A stretch of 64,000 nt of DNA from Nocardiopsis sp. CC223A (GTDB lineage Bacteria > Actinomycetota > Actinomycetes > Streptosporangiales > Streptosporangiaceae), in contig NZ_JASFDV010000003.1 of the NCBI RefSeq assembly GCF_030766825.1, forward strand, positions 1 through 64,000. Reading direction: 5' to 3'. The notes below the pieces were generated by a model that saw nothing but the letters and a program-made list of their open reading frames with translations, was not told the origin of the DNA and ran no database searches. The translations under genes were made by a program, and so were the position numbers. Below, in pieces: positions 49,174 through 58,517 of this stretch. Position 1 is the stretch's first letter, and each line of letters opens with the position of its first letter.

Positions 49174-51560
49174 CGGAAGTAGTCCTCCTCGGGGGGCGTT
49201 CCGTCGGGCGCCGGGCGCGGGTGGGCCGGGGCGGCGGCGGTGCCGTCTTCGGGGGGCGTGGCGACGGTGTCCTCGGTGTCGGCCATGCGCATGCCGTAGG
49301 GGCCGGTGGGTGGGGACGCGGGGGTGTCGGGGGCGGTGTCGGCCCCCGCGGTGTCGTCCCACCGGGTGCGCACCGTGCCGGTCCGCAGGGGGAACAGCCG
49401 CAGGACGCCGACCCAGCGGCCGCCGTGGGTCCATACCGTGTTCTTGGGGGCGGGGTCCTGCGCGGTGGGGGTGTCGAAGTGGTCGCGCAGGCCCAGGGGG
49501 GCGAAGCGGATCTCTCTGACGGTGGTGAGCGCCGTGCTCAGCAGGGGGGTCTGGTCGGGGTCGCACAGTTGCAGCATTCGCTCGTGGGCGGGGGTCCGCA
49601 GGGTGTGCAGGGCCCGTTCGAGGTCGAAGGCCCGGTAGGTGCGCCGGGTGCCGTCGCGGCGGGAGAAGTCGGGGGGTGTGTGCGGGCCGACCTGCTGCAC
49701 GTGGTCGAGGTAGGCGTCGATCAGCTCGGTGATGGACGAGCGGGCGTGCCCGTAGGCGTCCTGTGCGGGGATGCCGCTGCGCAGCACGTTCCACAGTCCG
49801 CTCAGGGCGGTGGTGGTCAGGTCGGCGAGGTCGCGGGAGAGCACCGCCTCCAGTTCGGCGGGGTGGGTCGTGGGCGGGGGCAGGTCGCGTGCGGTCTCGG
49901 CGAGGGAGTCGGAGATGGCGCGCAGGGCCGCGGAGGCGGCGCGGATCCCGTCCGCCAGCCTTCTGCGCCCGGTCACGGTCCGCCATTCCTCGCGGGCCAG
50001 CAGGTCCACCAGGCGGGTCAGGTCGCCGACGGCGGTCTCGGCCTCGTCCAGTGCGGATTCCCTCCGCCAGCGGGTGATCAACGCGGACCAGGCGGTCAGG
50101 AGTACCAGGCCTCCGGTGATCGTGCCGACGATCAGGACCATCAGGGCCGCCAGTGGGGGCGGCAGCCAGGTGGGGAGGGTGATCACGGTGCTGAGCAGCA
50201 GCCCGGCGGCCAGGCCCGTGAAGCCCAGGAGGGCGTGCGCGCCCGTCACGGCGAAGGTGTCCCGGGTCGGGGCCGCCCGGTGCAGTCCCAGGGTGAGTGC
50301 GCAGACCCAGCCCACGGCCAGGGCGATCCCGCTCGCCAGCCCCCACACGCCCCCGATGAGGGCGGCTGCCAGGGGCAGCAGGAATGCGGCTGCCAGCAGG
50401 GGCGACACGATGCCGGGCGGGGTGGGGGGAGCGGGTGACTCCAGTGCGGCGATGAGGCGGTCGGGGATCCGCTCGCGGATGCGGGAGAGCGTGGGCGGTG
50501 TCGTGCGGGGGGCGATGCGTTCGGCCGCCCGGTCCAGCCAGGTGATGACGCCGTGCGGCGGGGTGCCCTGTCGGAGCCGGGTCTCGACCCGGTCGGCCAC
50601 CAGGTCGAGGGCCTCGGTGACGTCCTCGTCGGAGGGCGGGAGGCCGCCGACGCCCCACCGGTCGAGTTCGCCGTGGACGCGTTCGTCGGGGAGGGAGTGG
50701 ACGCGGGTGGCCAGTTGCTCGACCCGGGTGCGGTAGTCGGCCAGGGCGCGTCCGGCCTGTGGCAGTCCCTCTTCGAGGATGGTCGCGGGGGAGGTGTGCG
50801 CGGCGCCCAGGGGTGAGGCCGCCATCGTCATGAGGTCGCGGACCCCGGCGATCTCGTCGCGTGCCCGGGCCTCGTGGCGGGCCAGTTCCCCGTTGCCGGG
50901 GTCGTCGGTGCCGAAGGCGGAGCGGTGTGTTCCCTCCAGCAGGTCGATGAGGATGCCGGTGCTCCGTCCGGCGGACAGGGGCATGTCCGGGGCGGGGGCC
51001 GGTGCCGTGAAGCGCCGGAGGGCGCGGGTGAGCGCCGAGGTGACGGCGTCGGTGCTGCTGCCGGGGTCGGTGAGGGACAGGCCGGGGGCGGCGACGGCAT
51101 CGGGCAGTTCCCGGCTGATCTCGATGACGCGGTCGAAGACCTCCTCCCGGACCAGGAGGTCGGTGAGGTCTTTCAGGCCCCGGTGGTCGCCCGGTGTCGT
51201 GCCCGGTCGGGTGCGCGGCAGGTCGGAGGGGCGCGGTCCCCATTCCATGCCGTCGCCGTCGCCGACCCACAGGGTGGCCACGTCGCGGTCGGTGCCGAGC
51301 GGGCCGGGTCGCAGGAGGATTCTGCGGCCGTCGTCGTCGGCGGTGACGGGCGGGCCGCACACGACGCACACCAGCCAGCGGACGCGGCCGCCGGTGAGCA
51401 GTTCCTCGTAGGCCCGGGTGTGTCCGGCGAGCAGGTCGGTGCGGTCCAGGACCAGGAGCCGTCCGGAGCCCAGGGGGGTGCCGGTGCCGAATCGCGCGCG
51501 GGCGGTCTCCTTGGCGTGCGCGGGGTCGCTGTCGCGCAGGTCGAGCAGGCGGACGTTCAT
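49170..51560 (-). CDS. Four-pass membrane protein of the tubulin-like operon
   Basis: A 796-aa protein from ATG 51560, sharing one base with the stop of the tubulin-like gene (TGATG). Residues 1-120 look like a small globular domain with LGSGRLLVLDRTDLLAGHTR and VRWLVCVVCGPPVTADDDGR. A helical region follows, then four membrane helices at about 382-497 (LLAAAFLLPLAAALIGGVWG, ALMVLIVGTITGGLVLLTAW). After these come more helices (RRLADGIRAASAALRAISDS) and a beta-rich end with TVWTHGGRWVGVLRLFPL before a Pro/Thr-rich tail. No family is recognised. Large cytoplasmic domains on both sides of a membrane core suggest a membrane scaffold linking the tubulin-like protein to the pseudokinase. Confidence 0.7.
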   Translation of the reverse strand: MNVRLLDLRDSDPAHAKETARARFGTGTPLGSGRLLVLDRTDLLAGHTRAYEELLTGGRVRWLVCVVCGPPVTADDDGRRILLRPGPLGTDRDVATLWVGDGDGMEWGPRPSDLPRTRPGTTPGDHRGLKDLTDLLVREEVFDRVIEISRELPDAVAAPGLSLTDPGSSTDAVTSALTRALRRFTAPAPAPDMPLSAGRSTGILIDLLEGTHRSAFGTDDPGNGELARHEARARDEIAGVRDLMTMAASPLGAAHTSPATILEEGLPQAGRALADYRTRVEQLATRVHSLPDERVHGELDRWGVGGLPPSDEDVTEALDLVADRVETRLRQGTPPHGVITWLDRAAERIAPRTTPPTLSRIRERIPDRLIAALESPAPPTPPGIVSPLLAAAFLLPLAAALIGGVWGLASGIALAVGWVCALTLGLHRAAPTRDTFAVTGAHALLGFTGLAAGLLLSTVITLPTWLPPPLAALMVLIVGTITGGLVLLTAWSALITRWRRESALDEAETAVGDLTRLVDLLAREEWRTVTGRRRLADGIRAASAALRAISDSLAETARDLPPPTTHPAELEAVLSRDLADLTTTALSGLWNVLRSGIPAQDAYGHARSSITELIDAYLDHVQQVGPHTPPDFSRRDGTRRTYRAFDLERALHTLRTPAHERMLQLCDPDQTPLLSTALTTVREIRFAPLGLRDHFDTPTAQDPAPKNTVWTHGGRWVGVLRLFPLRTGTVRTRWDDTAGADTAPDTPASPPTGPYGMRMADTEDTVATPPEDGTAAAPAHPRPAPDGTPPEEDYFR

Positions 51561-54500
51561 CAGAGGCGTCCGCCTTCCCCTTCGCCGCGCTCGTACGGGA
51601 GGTCGTAGTAGGGCGGTGTGCCGGGGGCCGGCCCCCAGGGGTTGCGTTCGAGGGTGCGGGTGTCCTGCGGTGGCCGTTCGTCCTGCTGCCGCTTCCAGCG
51701 CGAGTGTTCGGTGAAGAGGGTCTGGAGGTCGTTGTAGGCGGGCGCCGACACCCCCCGGAACTCCAGGCGCAGGGCGGCGGGCAGGGTGCGCGTCCAGAAG
51801 TCGCGCAGTTGCAGGGCCCGGGTGCGCGAGGGGCCGCTGAGGTTCGCGGCGAGCCGTTCCAGTTCCTCGGCCTCCCTTCCGCCGCGGGCGAGTTCGTACA
51901 GGGTGGTGAAGAGGGGGTCGGGCGGCTCGGGGGTGCTCTCGATCCGGTGGGGCAGTTCGGCCATGAGCTGGGCGCTGAACTGGTTGGCGATCCCGTCCTC
52001 GGCGTTGAACGCCCACCGTTCGTACGCCTGGATCAGGGAGCCCCAGGAGGAGGTCCCGCGCAGGCCCACGAGTTCGAGGGGCATGGTCACCCCGCCACCG
52101 AAGGTGAAACTGATGCGGGTGGGGGAGGTGTCGTCCATGGAGGCGGTGGCCCGGCCGTTCCATAGGGCGTTGAGGAGCCGGTGCAGGATGTGCACGCGGT
52201 GTTCCTCCGTGGTGGCCAGGTAGGCGAAGTCGTGGCCCAGCCGCTGCCGCCAGGGCAGGTAGTCCTGGGCCTGGGGGCGGTCCAGGGCGCTGTCCCACAG
52301 CCGTAGGACGTCGCGGACCTCGGGCACCTCGGTGATGCTCATGGAGCTGCGGAACAGGACGACGCTGACGCTTTCGGTGCTCACCGCGCGGAACTCGTAG
52401 GTCTGGCCCGCACCCTGGGGGAGGTTGAGGGACTCCCGGAGGTAGTTCTCGACCTTGGGGTCGGGGGCGGCGGAGTGGTAGGTGATGAGGAGTTTGAGGG
52501 GGCCGTTGCCCTGGGGTGTGTAGCCGACCGGCAGCAGTCCGGCGATCTGGGACCGGAAGCGGGCCAGATCGGCGTCGGCGAGGCCCTCCCCGCCTTGCCC
52601 CGCCGCGTTGGTGAGCAGGTCGGCCAGGCGGGGGAGCAGTGGTGTGCGCTGTGCGTCGGTGTCGCGCAGGAAGCGTTTGATCTGGGACTTGAGGGTCTCG
52701 CGCAGGTAGCCGAGGGCTTCGCCGGGGCCGCGGTCCAGGCTGATGTCGAAGGCGGTGCGCCAGCTCAGCGGGCCGATGACGGCCTGGACCAGTTCGGCGT
52801 CGGTGGGGGAGACGTGCAGCCGTCCGGTCTCGTGCAGGTGGTGGATCAGGTGGTCGCGGACCCGGACGAAGAACGGCTCCAGGTCTCGGCCGGAGGGCGG
52901 CAGCAGGTAGGAGATCCCGGTGCGGGGGCGGTAGAGCTGCTGGGAGAGCCGCTCGAAGCGGGTGTGGTCGGTGCGGGCGTGCTCTTCCAGGCGTTGGGTC
53001 AGGGAGTTCAGTTCGCGGCGCAGCTGGGTGCCGGAGCGGCTCCAACGGGGGGTGACGGCGGACCAGGCCTCGGCCCACACCACCCTGGTCCGCCAGTCGT
53101 ACCAGCGGTCCTGGTCGGCGCGGGCGGCGGCGACCGGCGGGTCGGTGTACTTCAGGCGCATGACGACGCCGAGCCGGTCGCGCAGTTCGGGCAGGGGCGG
53201 GGGCCCGGTGGTCCCCTCGGGGGGTTCGGGGACGTTGCGCCGCTGCTGGAGCAGGTTGAGCACGCCGGTACGGCCCAGGGGGTCGCTGCTCTGGGGGTCG
53301 CCGTTGATGATGCGCAGGGCGTGGAAGGGGTCGGCGCGGGTGAGCAGGTCGCGCACCCCGGCCCGGTGGTCGAAGTTCTGCGCCAGTTCGGGGACCTCGT
53401 AGGAGAGCTTGTGGCGCAGCGCCTCCAGGCTCTGTTTCATGGCGGCGAGCCGGTCGTACAGGGCGTGGCCGATCTCCCTGGCGCCGGTGGCCGGAGGGGG
53501 TTCGGCGAACTCCATGCCGGGCCGGGACAACAGGGGGTGCAGGTTGGCGGCGGAGAAGAACCCCTGGACGAGGGCCTCGGTGCGGGCGGGGTCGGGGTGC
53601 GGGGACGCCTGCATGTCCTCCACGGCCGAGCGCAGCAACCGGGAGCCGATGATGTCGGACAGTTCGTCGACGGGCACGGTGAGGGAGGCGACCAGGGAGG
53701 TGGACACACCGCGGTTGCCGATGCCGGTCTCGGCGATGGACTCGCGGTCGGCCTGGTTGTTGATGAAGCTGTCGGCGAAGGACTGGTGGTTCTCCTGGTG
53801 GGCGCCCCCGGAGTCGGGCCGGTGGTCGATGTCGGTGCCCGCCAGGGCGAGGATCAGCGAGGACACCGACCGGTGCAGGTCCTCGCGGTCGGTGCCGGTG
53901 GGGCGGCTGAACAGGAAGGCGGTCTGGACGGTGGAGGGCGGGATCCGGATGAGCCCCTCGACCGGGTAGACCACGGAGGTGTCGTCCGGGCCCGTGGGCG
54001 TTCTGCGGCGGTCCCCGACCAGTTCCAGCTCGGCTTGGCGGCTGTTCTGGTCGTCGACGAGGCGGAACATGTCGAGCAGGGCCCGGCCGGCGTTGAGGCG
54101 GGCGTTGCGTCCGCCGCCGAAGCCTTCGTCGAACGCCGAGGGCATGAGGATCAGCGGGTAGATCTTGATGCGCAGCCCCGAGCCTTCGAAGGCGTGCGAG
54201 ATGAGGTGCAGGTAGTCGTAGAAGATGCCGGCGCCGGTACCGCCGGCCACGGAGAAGGACACGAAGACGTCGCAGGAGCGGGGCAGGGATCCGCCGAGGG
54301 CGGCCAGGTCCCCGGCGGAGGTGGCGATGCGGCTGATGGCGGCGCGCAGGGGGGCCACCGCGGGTCCGACACCGCCGCGGAAGGTCTCGAAGAGCGCGGC
54401 GCGGCCCACGGTCGGGAACTGCCCGGCGCCCCGGTCCAGGGGGGCGACCCGCGGTTCCTTGTCGGCGGGCGGCAGCCAGGATTCCACGGTGGAACCCGCG

Positions 54501-54844
54501 CTCAGCCGCAGGCTGCGGGCGGCCTCGGGGTAGGTGTGCACCTCCGGTACCAGGTCGCGGACGTAGTGGGCGGTGCGCTCGACGGCGGGGAGGTGCTGGC
54601 GGCCGGGGACGACGAGTTCGGGCAGGCCGTCGAGTTCGCTGCGGTTGACGTCGGCGTAGACGAACTGGGTGCAGGCGGGCAGCTGGTAGGGGAGCAGGTC
54701 GGCGCCGGGGCGCAGCTGCTGGAACTCGGTGCCGTCGGGGCCGCACAGTTCTTCGCGCATGCGTCGTTCGAGTTCGGCGCCCACCCGGCAGCCGGTGCCG
54801 CCGAGGCCGACGTGGAGCAGGGGTTGGTAGAGCTTCATCGCCAT
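51560..54844 (-). CDS. Tubulin-like GTPase (Tubulin_2 family)
   Basis: A 1094-aa protein of the Tubulin_2 family. ATG 54844 is preferred (GAAGGG ten bases upstream); ATG 54838 is in frame. The nucleotide-binding N-terminus reads LLHVGLGGTGCRVGAELERR (13-18 the first loop) and the tubulin signature is VSFSVAGGTGAGIFYDYLHL (200-206). GYN-like KIYPLILMPSAFDEGFGGGR follows, with the Asn-rich NAGRALLDMFRL. The remaining 700 residues are helical and poorly conserved, ending with a Pro-rich tail. Family members are thought to assemble or act as GTP-driven switches. It is coupled to the exported vWA protein upstream and the membrane protein downstream. Confidence 0.88.
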   Translation of the reverse strand: MAMKLYQPLLHVGLGGTGCRVGAELERRMREELCGPDGTEFQQLRPGADLLPYQLPACTQFVYADVNRSELDGLPELVVPGRQHLPAVERTAHYVRDLVPEVHTYPEAARSLRLSAGSTVESWLPPADKEPRVAPLDRGAGQFPTVGRAALFETFRGGVGPAVAPLRAAISRIATSAGDLAALGGSLPRSCDVFVSFSVAGGTGAGIFYDYLHLISHAFEGSGLRIKIYPLILMPSAFDEGFGGGRNARLNAGRALLDMFRLVDDQNSRQAELELVGDRRRTPTGPDDTSVVYPVEGLIRIPPSTVQTAFLFSRPTGTDREDLHRSVSSLILALAGTDIDHRPDSGGAHQENHQSFADSFINNQADRESIAETGIGNRGVSTSLVASLTVPVDELSDIIGSRLLRSAVEDMQASPHPDPARTEALVQGFFSAANLHPLLSRPGMEFAEPPPATGAREIGHALYDRLAAMKQSLEALRHKLSYEVPELAQNFDHRAGVRDLLTRADPFHALRIINGDPQSSDPLGRTGVLNLLQQRRNVPEPPEGTTGPPPLPELRDRLGVVMRLKYTDPPVAAARADQDRWYDWRTRVVWAEAWSAVTPRWSRSGTQLRRELNSLTQRLEEHARTDHTRFERLSQQLYRPRTGISYLLPPSGRDLEPFFVRVRDHLIHHLHETGRLHVSPTDAELVQAVIGPLSWRTAFDISLDRGPGEALGYLRETLKSQIKRFLRDTDAQRTPLLPRLADLLTNAAGQGGEGLADADLARFRSQIAGLLPVGYTPQGNGPLKLLITYHSAAPDPKVENYLRESLNLPQGAGQTYEFRAVSTESVSVVLFRSSMSITEVPEVRDVLRLWDSALDRPQAQDYLPWRQRLGHDFAYLATTEEHRVHILHRLLNALWNGRATASMDDTSPTRISFTFGGGVTMPLELVGLRGTSSWGSLIQAYERWAFNAEDGIANQFSAQLMAELPHRIESTPEPPDPLFTTLYELARGGREAEELERLAANLSGPSRTRALQLRDFWTRTLPAALRLEFRGVSAPAYNDLQTLFTEHSRWKRQQDERPPQDTRTLERNPWGPAPGTPPYYDLPYERGEGEGGRL

Positions 54845-54882
54845 GGAGGACGGGCCCTTCGACGTTGCGTGCGGGGGAACAG

Positions 54883-57204
54883 TCAGTCGAGGCGGATGCC
54901 GCCGCCGCGGGGAGGCGGCCGCTCCTCGCCGAGGGGGGCGGTGCCCGGGGGGTCGGTGCGTTGGGGTCTTCGCCGGTCCGGTCGGGGGCCGCGCGGGCGG
55001 CGCTCGTCGACGAACGACAGGGCCAGGTCGGCGGTGACGGCGGCGGGTTCGGCGAACCGTACGGTGCGGGCGGGGCCGCGCGGGGGGCTCAGGCGCACCC
55101 CGTCGGGTCGGCGTTCGACGCGGTAGGCCGCGGCGGGTCCGCGTCCGGTGGCGTTCTCCAGGCGGGGCAGGGAGCCGTCCGGGTCGGTGATGGTGAGGGC
55201 GAAGGAGGAGGCCCGGCGGCTGGGGGCGCGCAGGTGGGGGCCGATGACCGAGCCGCCGCGGTGGAGGCGGACGACCAGTCCGCGGACGTCGCGGGCCTCC
55301 CTGCGCCGGATCAGGGCGAGGACGAGCAGGAGGCCGGCGGCGGCCAGGGCGAGGGTCAGCGCCGACCACAGCCACACGAACCGTTCCAGGATGCCGGGCG
55401 GGGTGCGCACCTGTACCTGGACCGGTTGCGAGACGGTCAGCCGGGTGCCGTCCGCGTTCTCGGCTCCGACGGTGAACGCGACGGGGGCGGAGGACGGCTC
55501 CGAGCCCTCGCCGACGCGGATGCCGAAGGCGGTCTCGCCGTTGCCCGGTGCGAAGGAGGTGGTGTCCTGTTCCAGTGAGGCCAGGAGCCCTTCGGGGGCG
55601 TCCAGGGTCAGCAGGACGTCCCGGGGGTCGGATCCCTGGTTGGCGACGGTGAGGGTCCCCTCGATGAGGGTGCCGGGCCAGACCTCGGCGGGCGGGTCGT
55701 CGATGGTGATCGCGGCCGACAGGTCCAGGGCCCCGGCGTCGAGGGTGTGGGGGACGGTGCGCACGTCGTCGGAGATGCCGGGGCCCTGGACGCGGCTGGT
55801 CACCTCGAAGGAGTCCGTGCCCTCGGGGATCTCGATGGTGCCCGAGTACTGTCCGTCGTGCTCGGCGTCGTCGGGCGGGGTGCCGTCGTCGCGCAGGGTG
55901 ATGTCGGCGGTGTCGCCGGACGGGTAGGTCACCTGGGCGGTGAAGGTGAGGGTGGACAGGGCCTCGGGGTCGGTGACCGGGCCGCGCCGGGTGCGGATGT
56001 AGACGATGAGGTCGACCGCGTTCGCGTTCCCGGTGGTCTCGATGCCCAGGTGGGTGTTGATGAAGCCCTTCCACTGGATGCGCGCCGTCACGGGTTCTTC
56101 GGGGGTTCCCGCGGGTGAGGTGAGCCGGACCTGCCAGGTGCCGGGGTTCGGGTCGACCATGCGCAGGACCTCGACCGGGCCGTTGCGGCCGCTGAGGGAG
56201 ATCGGGGAGCCGTTGTGCTCGTTGTGGGAGGTGTCCACCGTGGTGCCGTCGGGGTCGGTGTACTCGACGGTGATGGCGGGGTTGTTCTTGACGACCATGA
56301 GCGCGCCGTCGGTGGCCATGACCGGGACCTCGACGGAGAGGGTGACGGTGTCGCCGCCGGGCAGGGTGTCGCCGTCGGGGTCGCTCAGGGCGGAGCAGGT
56401 GGCGGCGGCCAGGGCCTCCTGGAAGGTGTCCAGGACGTCGGAGGAGTCCTCGACGACGCGTGCGGTGGGGGCGGCGACGTCCAGGTCGCTGCATTCGCTG
56501 TCGGCGCCGCCTGCGGCGAAGTCGTCGAGCTGGTCGCGGTCGATGGCGTCGCCGAAGCCCAGGGGCCAGACCTGTACGCCTGTTTCGCGGGCCTGGGCGA
56601 GGTGTTCGTCGATGAGTGCGGCGGCGTTCTCGTTGCGCCGGTCGGGCGGCCCGTGCCCGGGGCTGTCGCCGACGTCGAGGGCGCCGTCGGTGAGGAGGAA
56701 GACCAGCTTGGCCGAGCCTGCGGGGGAGTCCGGGTCGCCGAGCACGTTCAGGGCGGAGTCCAGGGCCAGGGCGTGGTCGGTGTCGTTGCCCTCGGTGTCG
56801 TCGCGCCGGTGGAGGTCGTCGGTGCAGTCGGCGAGGTACTGGCGTCCGACCTCCTCGTCGGTGAAGGTGGGGGCGCACACCTCCCGGGAGGCGATCTGGC
56901 CGGGGCCGTTGTTGCTGCCGAAGCCGAACACGGCGACCCGGGACCCGGGGTTGAGGACGCTCTGTGCCAGGGCGGAGGCGGCTTTGGCCTCCTCCGCCAC
57001 GTCCTCGTCGGTGAGGGAGCCGGACTCGTCCACCAGGATCACGATGTCCAGGGGGGTGGGGTCCTCGTCCTCGGCGGCGGCTTGCGGAACCGGTGCGGGG
57101 GCGAGCGCCGCGGCGGGCGCGGGAACCCCGAGAAGCAGGAGTGGAAGGCAGACCACGGCGAGGGCGGTCCGCCGGGTCGGAGTCGCACGGGGGGTGTGGG
57201 CCAC
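54883..57204 (-). CDS. Exported, membrane-anchored vWA-domain protein
   Basis: A 773-aa protein from GTG 57204 that opens the seven-gene operon. A signal peptide (RTALAVVCLPLLLLGVPAPA) occupies residues about 12-35. The vWA domain follows with an intact MIDAS motif DIVILVDESGSLTDEDV and FLLTDGALDVGDSPG. Next are beta-sandwich regions (VEVLRMVDPNPGTWQVRL, SDPRDVLLTLDAPEGLLASL), one membrane helix (WLWSALTLALAAAGLLLVLA, near 605) and a cytoplasmic tail of 140 residues that is rich in Arg/Pro/Gly at its end. It could sense or bind something outside the cell and relay this to the tubulin-like protein just downstream. Metal-dependent ligand binding is the vWA family function. Confidence 0.88.
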   Translation of the reverse strand: MAHTPRATPTRRTALAVVCLPLLLLGVPAPAAALAPAPVPQAAAEDEDPTPLDIVILVDESGSLTDEDVAEEAKAASALAQSVLNPGSRVAVFGFGSNNGPGQIASREVCAPTFTDEEVGRQYLADCTDDLHRRDDTEGNDTDHALALDSALNVLGDPDSPAGSAKLVFLLTDGALDVGDSPGHGPPDRRNENAAALIDEHLAQARETGVQVWPLGFGDAIDRDQLDDFAAGGADSECSDLDVAAPTARVVEDSSDVLDTFQEALAAATCSALSDPDGDTLPGGDTVTLSVEVPVMATDGALMVVKNNPAITVEYTDPDGTTVDTSHNEHNGSPISLSGRNGPVEVLRMVDPNPGTWQVRLTSPAGTPEEPVTARIQWKGFINTHLGIETTGNANAVDLIVYIRTRRGPVTDPEALSTLTFTAQVTYPSGDTADITLRDDGTPPDDAEHDGQYSGTIEIPEGTDSFEVTSRVQGPGISDDVRTVPHTLDAGALDLSAAITIDDPPAEVWPGTLIEGTLTVANQGSDPRDVLLTLDAPEGLLASLEQDTTSFAPGNGETAFGIRVGEGSEPSSAPVAFTVGAENADGTRLTVSQPVQVQVRTPPGILERFVWLWSALTLALAAAGLLLVLALIRRREARDVRGLVVRLHRGGSVIGPHLRAPSRRASSFALTITDPDGSLPRLENATGRGPAAAYRVERRPDGVRLSPPRGPARTVRFAEPAAVTADLALSFVDERRPRGPRPDRRRPQRTDPPGTAPLGEERPPPRGGGIRLD

Positions 57205-57397
57205 GCAACCCGTCCCTTCGTGATGTCCAGTTGTGGTGGGGAACGGTGATCGATATCCGTTCTCACGGTGCTGGTCGCACCATCCGAAAAATGTTAGGGG
57301 GCATCACTTTACTGGTTTCGGTGGGGCTCTTCAACGGATTTGCGTTGTTCGCTGATGAAACTGTGGGGCGGGTGTTGTTTCTGGGGTGCTCGTTGCT
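57205..57397 (-). promoter_or_regulatory. Promoter region of the tubulin-like operon
   Basis: About 190 bp between the end of the four-helix membrane gene and the exported vWA gene. It is AT-richer than its surroundings and includes CCGAAAAATGTTAGGGGGC and ATCGATATCCGTT. It is the largest gap in the leftward array below 59 kb, so a separate promoter for the seven downstream genes is likely. No hairpin was found, so read-through from the VMAP operon cannot be excluded. Confidence 0.45.
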
Positions 57398-58489
57398 CTA
57401 TTTCCGTTTTTGCTTTGTCGTACTTTTGTGATTTTTGTCCTTTTGGAGGCTTTTGTCGATCCGTTTCCCGGCCAAGTGCTCCTGCACTGTCGGCTCGCGA
57501 GGGAACTTGCCGGTCAGGTTGGTGATACGGACACCGAACGCTGCCAAGGAGCCTCGGCCGACGTCCAGGCCCAGGGCTCTGGCCAGGTCCAGGCCGTAGA
57601 GGTCGTAGTAGGACTCCATCAGATCGGCCAGGTGGGCGATCGCGTCCTCGGCCCGGATCCGGCCTGTTGTGTACATCACGGTGCCGGCCGCGGCCAGGAG
57701 CGCCGATGCCCAGGGGTCCCACGGTGCGACGGGCAGCGGCCACGAGGGGGCGGTGACCCCTAGGGTCAGGTGGAGTCCGCACAGTGCGGCGGTGGACAGG
57801 TGGAGCAGGCCCCAGCCGCTCAGGGTGCGGGCCCGGGTGAAGGCGTCCTCCGCGGCGACGAGGTCGTCTCTGGCCCGGTCGGGGAGCACCTGGAGGAGAT
57901 GGGGCCATGACCAGTACAGATCGATCCCGTACCAGTGGGAGATCCGCGTCTGCACGGCGGCGAGGCGGTCGGCCATCCAGGTCGGGCGGCTCGGCTCTAC
58001 CGGGCAGTACCGAGTGCTGCGGTGACGCTCGGGATTCAGCTGTGCGTGCTCCGGGACGGCATCGCGCCCTCCTTCGGCCGCGCGGGCCAGGCTCTTGTAC
58101 TCCTTCTCCTCCTCCTTGCGGCGCAATCTCCGCCAGCGGCGCCTGCGCAGGGGTGTGTTCCAGGCCAGCACCCGTTCGTACACCCCCTCGGCCAACCAGC
58201 GGCGTCCGCACCGCGCACCCAGGGCCCGGGCCAGGTGGGCCGGGAGCAGCCCCGCGGCGACGAGGGCGAGGGTGACGGTCACGGCCACCGTGGCCGAGGA
58301 GGTGTACCACGACAACGCACGCCACAGCGGGGCGGCTTCGGCGCGCAGGGACGCGGTGTCGGTGAGGGCGCCCGTGTCCACGAGGGCGACGGCGGCGACG
58401 GCGAGGAGGAAGGCGACCCCCGGTAGCGCCAGATGGGGTTTCCAGTGGTCGGTGGCCTGTTTGCCGATCTCCAACAGGAGGGGGTTCAC
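57398..58489 (-). CDS. Membrane protein of the vWA-MoxR-VMAP locus
   Basis: A 363-aa protein from GTG 58489. Two N-terminal membrane helices (PGVAFLLAVAAVALVDTG, TVAVTVTLALVAAGLLPAHL) are followed by a basic cytoplasmic segment (RRRRWRRLRRKEEEKEYKSL) and a soluble part with RISHWYGIDLYWSWPHLLQV. Two more helices (LHLSTAALCGLHLTLG, ASALLAAAGTVMYTTG) and a C-terminal Lys-rich tail (KDKNHKSTTKQKRK) complete it. No family is recognised. It sits 28 bp behind the small Cys protein. A membrane target or effector of the ternary system is possible. Confidence 0.65.
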   Translation of the reverse strand: MNPLLLEIGKQATDHWKPHLALPGVAFLLAVAAVALVDTGALTDTASLRAEAAPLWRALSWYTSSATVAVTVTLALVAAGLLPAHLARALGARCGRRWLAEGVYERVLAWNTPLRRRRWRRLRRKEEEKEYKSLARAAEGGRDAVPEHAQLNPERHRSTRYCPVEPSRPTWMADRLAAVQTRISHWYGIDLYWSWPHLLQVLPDRARDDLVAAEDAFTRARTLSGWGLLHLSTAALCGLHLTLGVTAPSWPLPVAPWDPWASALLAAAGTVMYTTGRIRAEDAIAHLADLMESYYDLYGLDLARALGLDVGRGSLAAFGVRITNLTGKFPREPTVQEHLAGKRIDKSLQKDKNHKSTTKQKRK

Positions 58490-58517
58490 CGCTGTGGTGC
58501 CTTTCGTGTGCTCGGCC

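Noticed and set aside
49174-51369. N-terminal extension of the pseudokinase
   Set aside because: The upstream part is the alternative frame of the four-pass membrane protein; Arg/His/Pro-rich and not kinase-like.
54845-57208. N-terminal extension of the tubulin-like protein
   Set aside because: It is the alternative frame of the exported vWA gene; the tubulin start loop begins right after ATG 54844.
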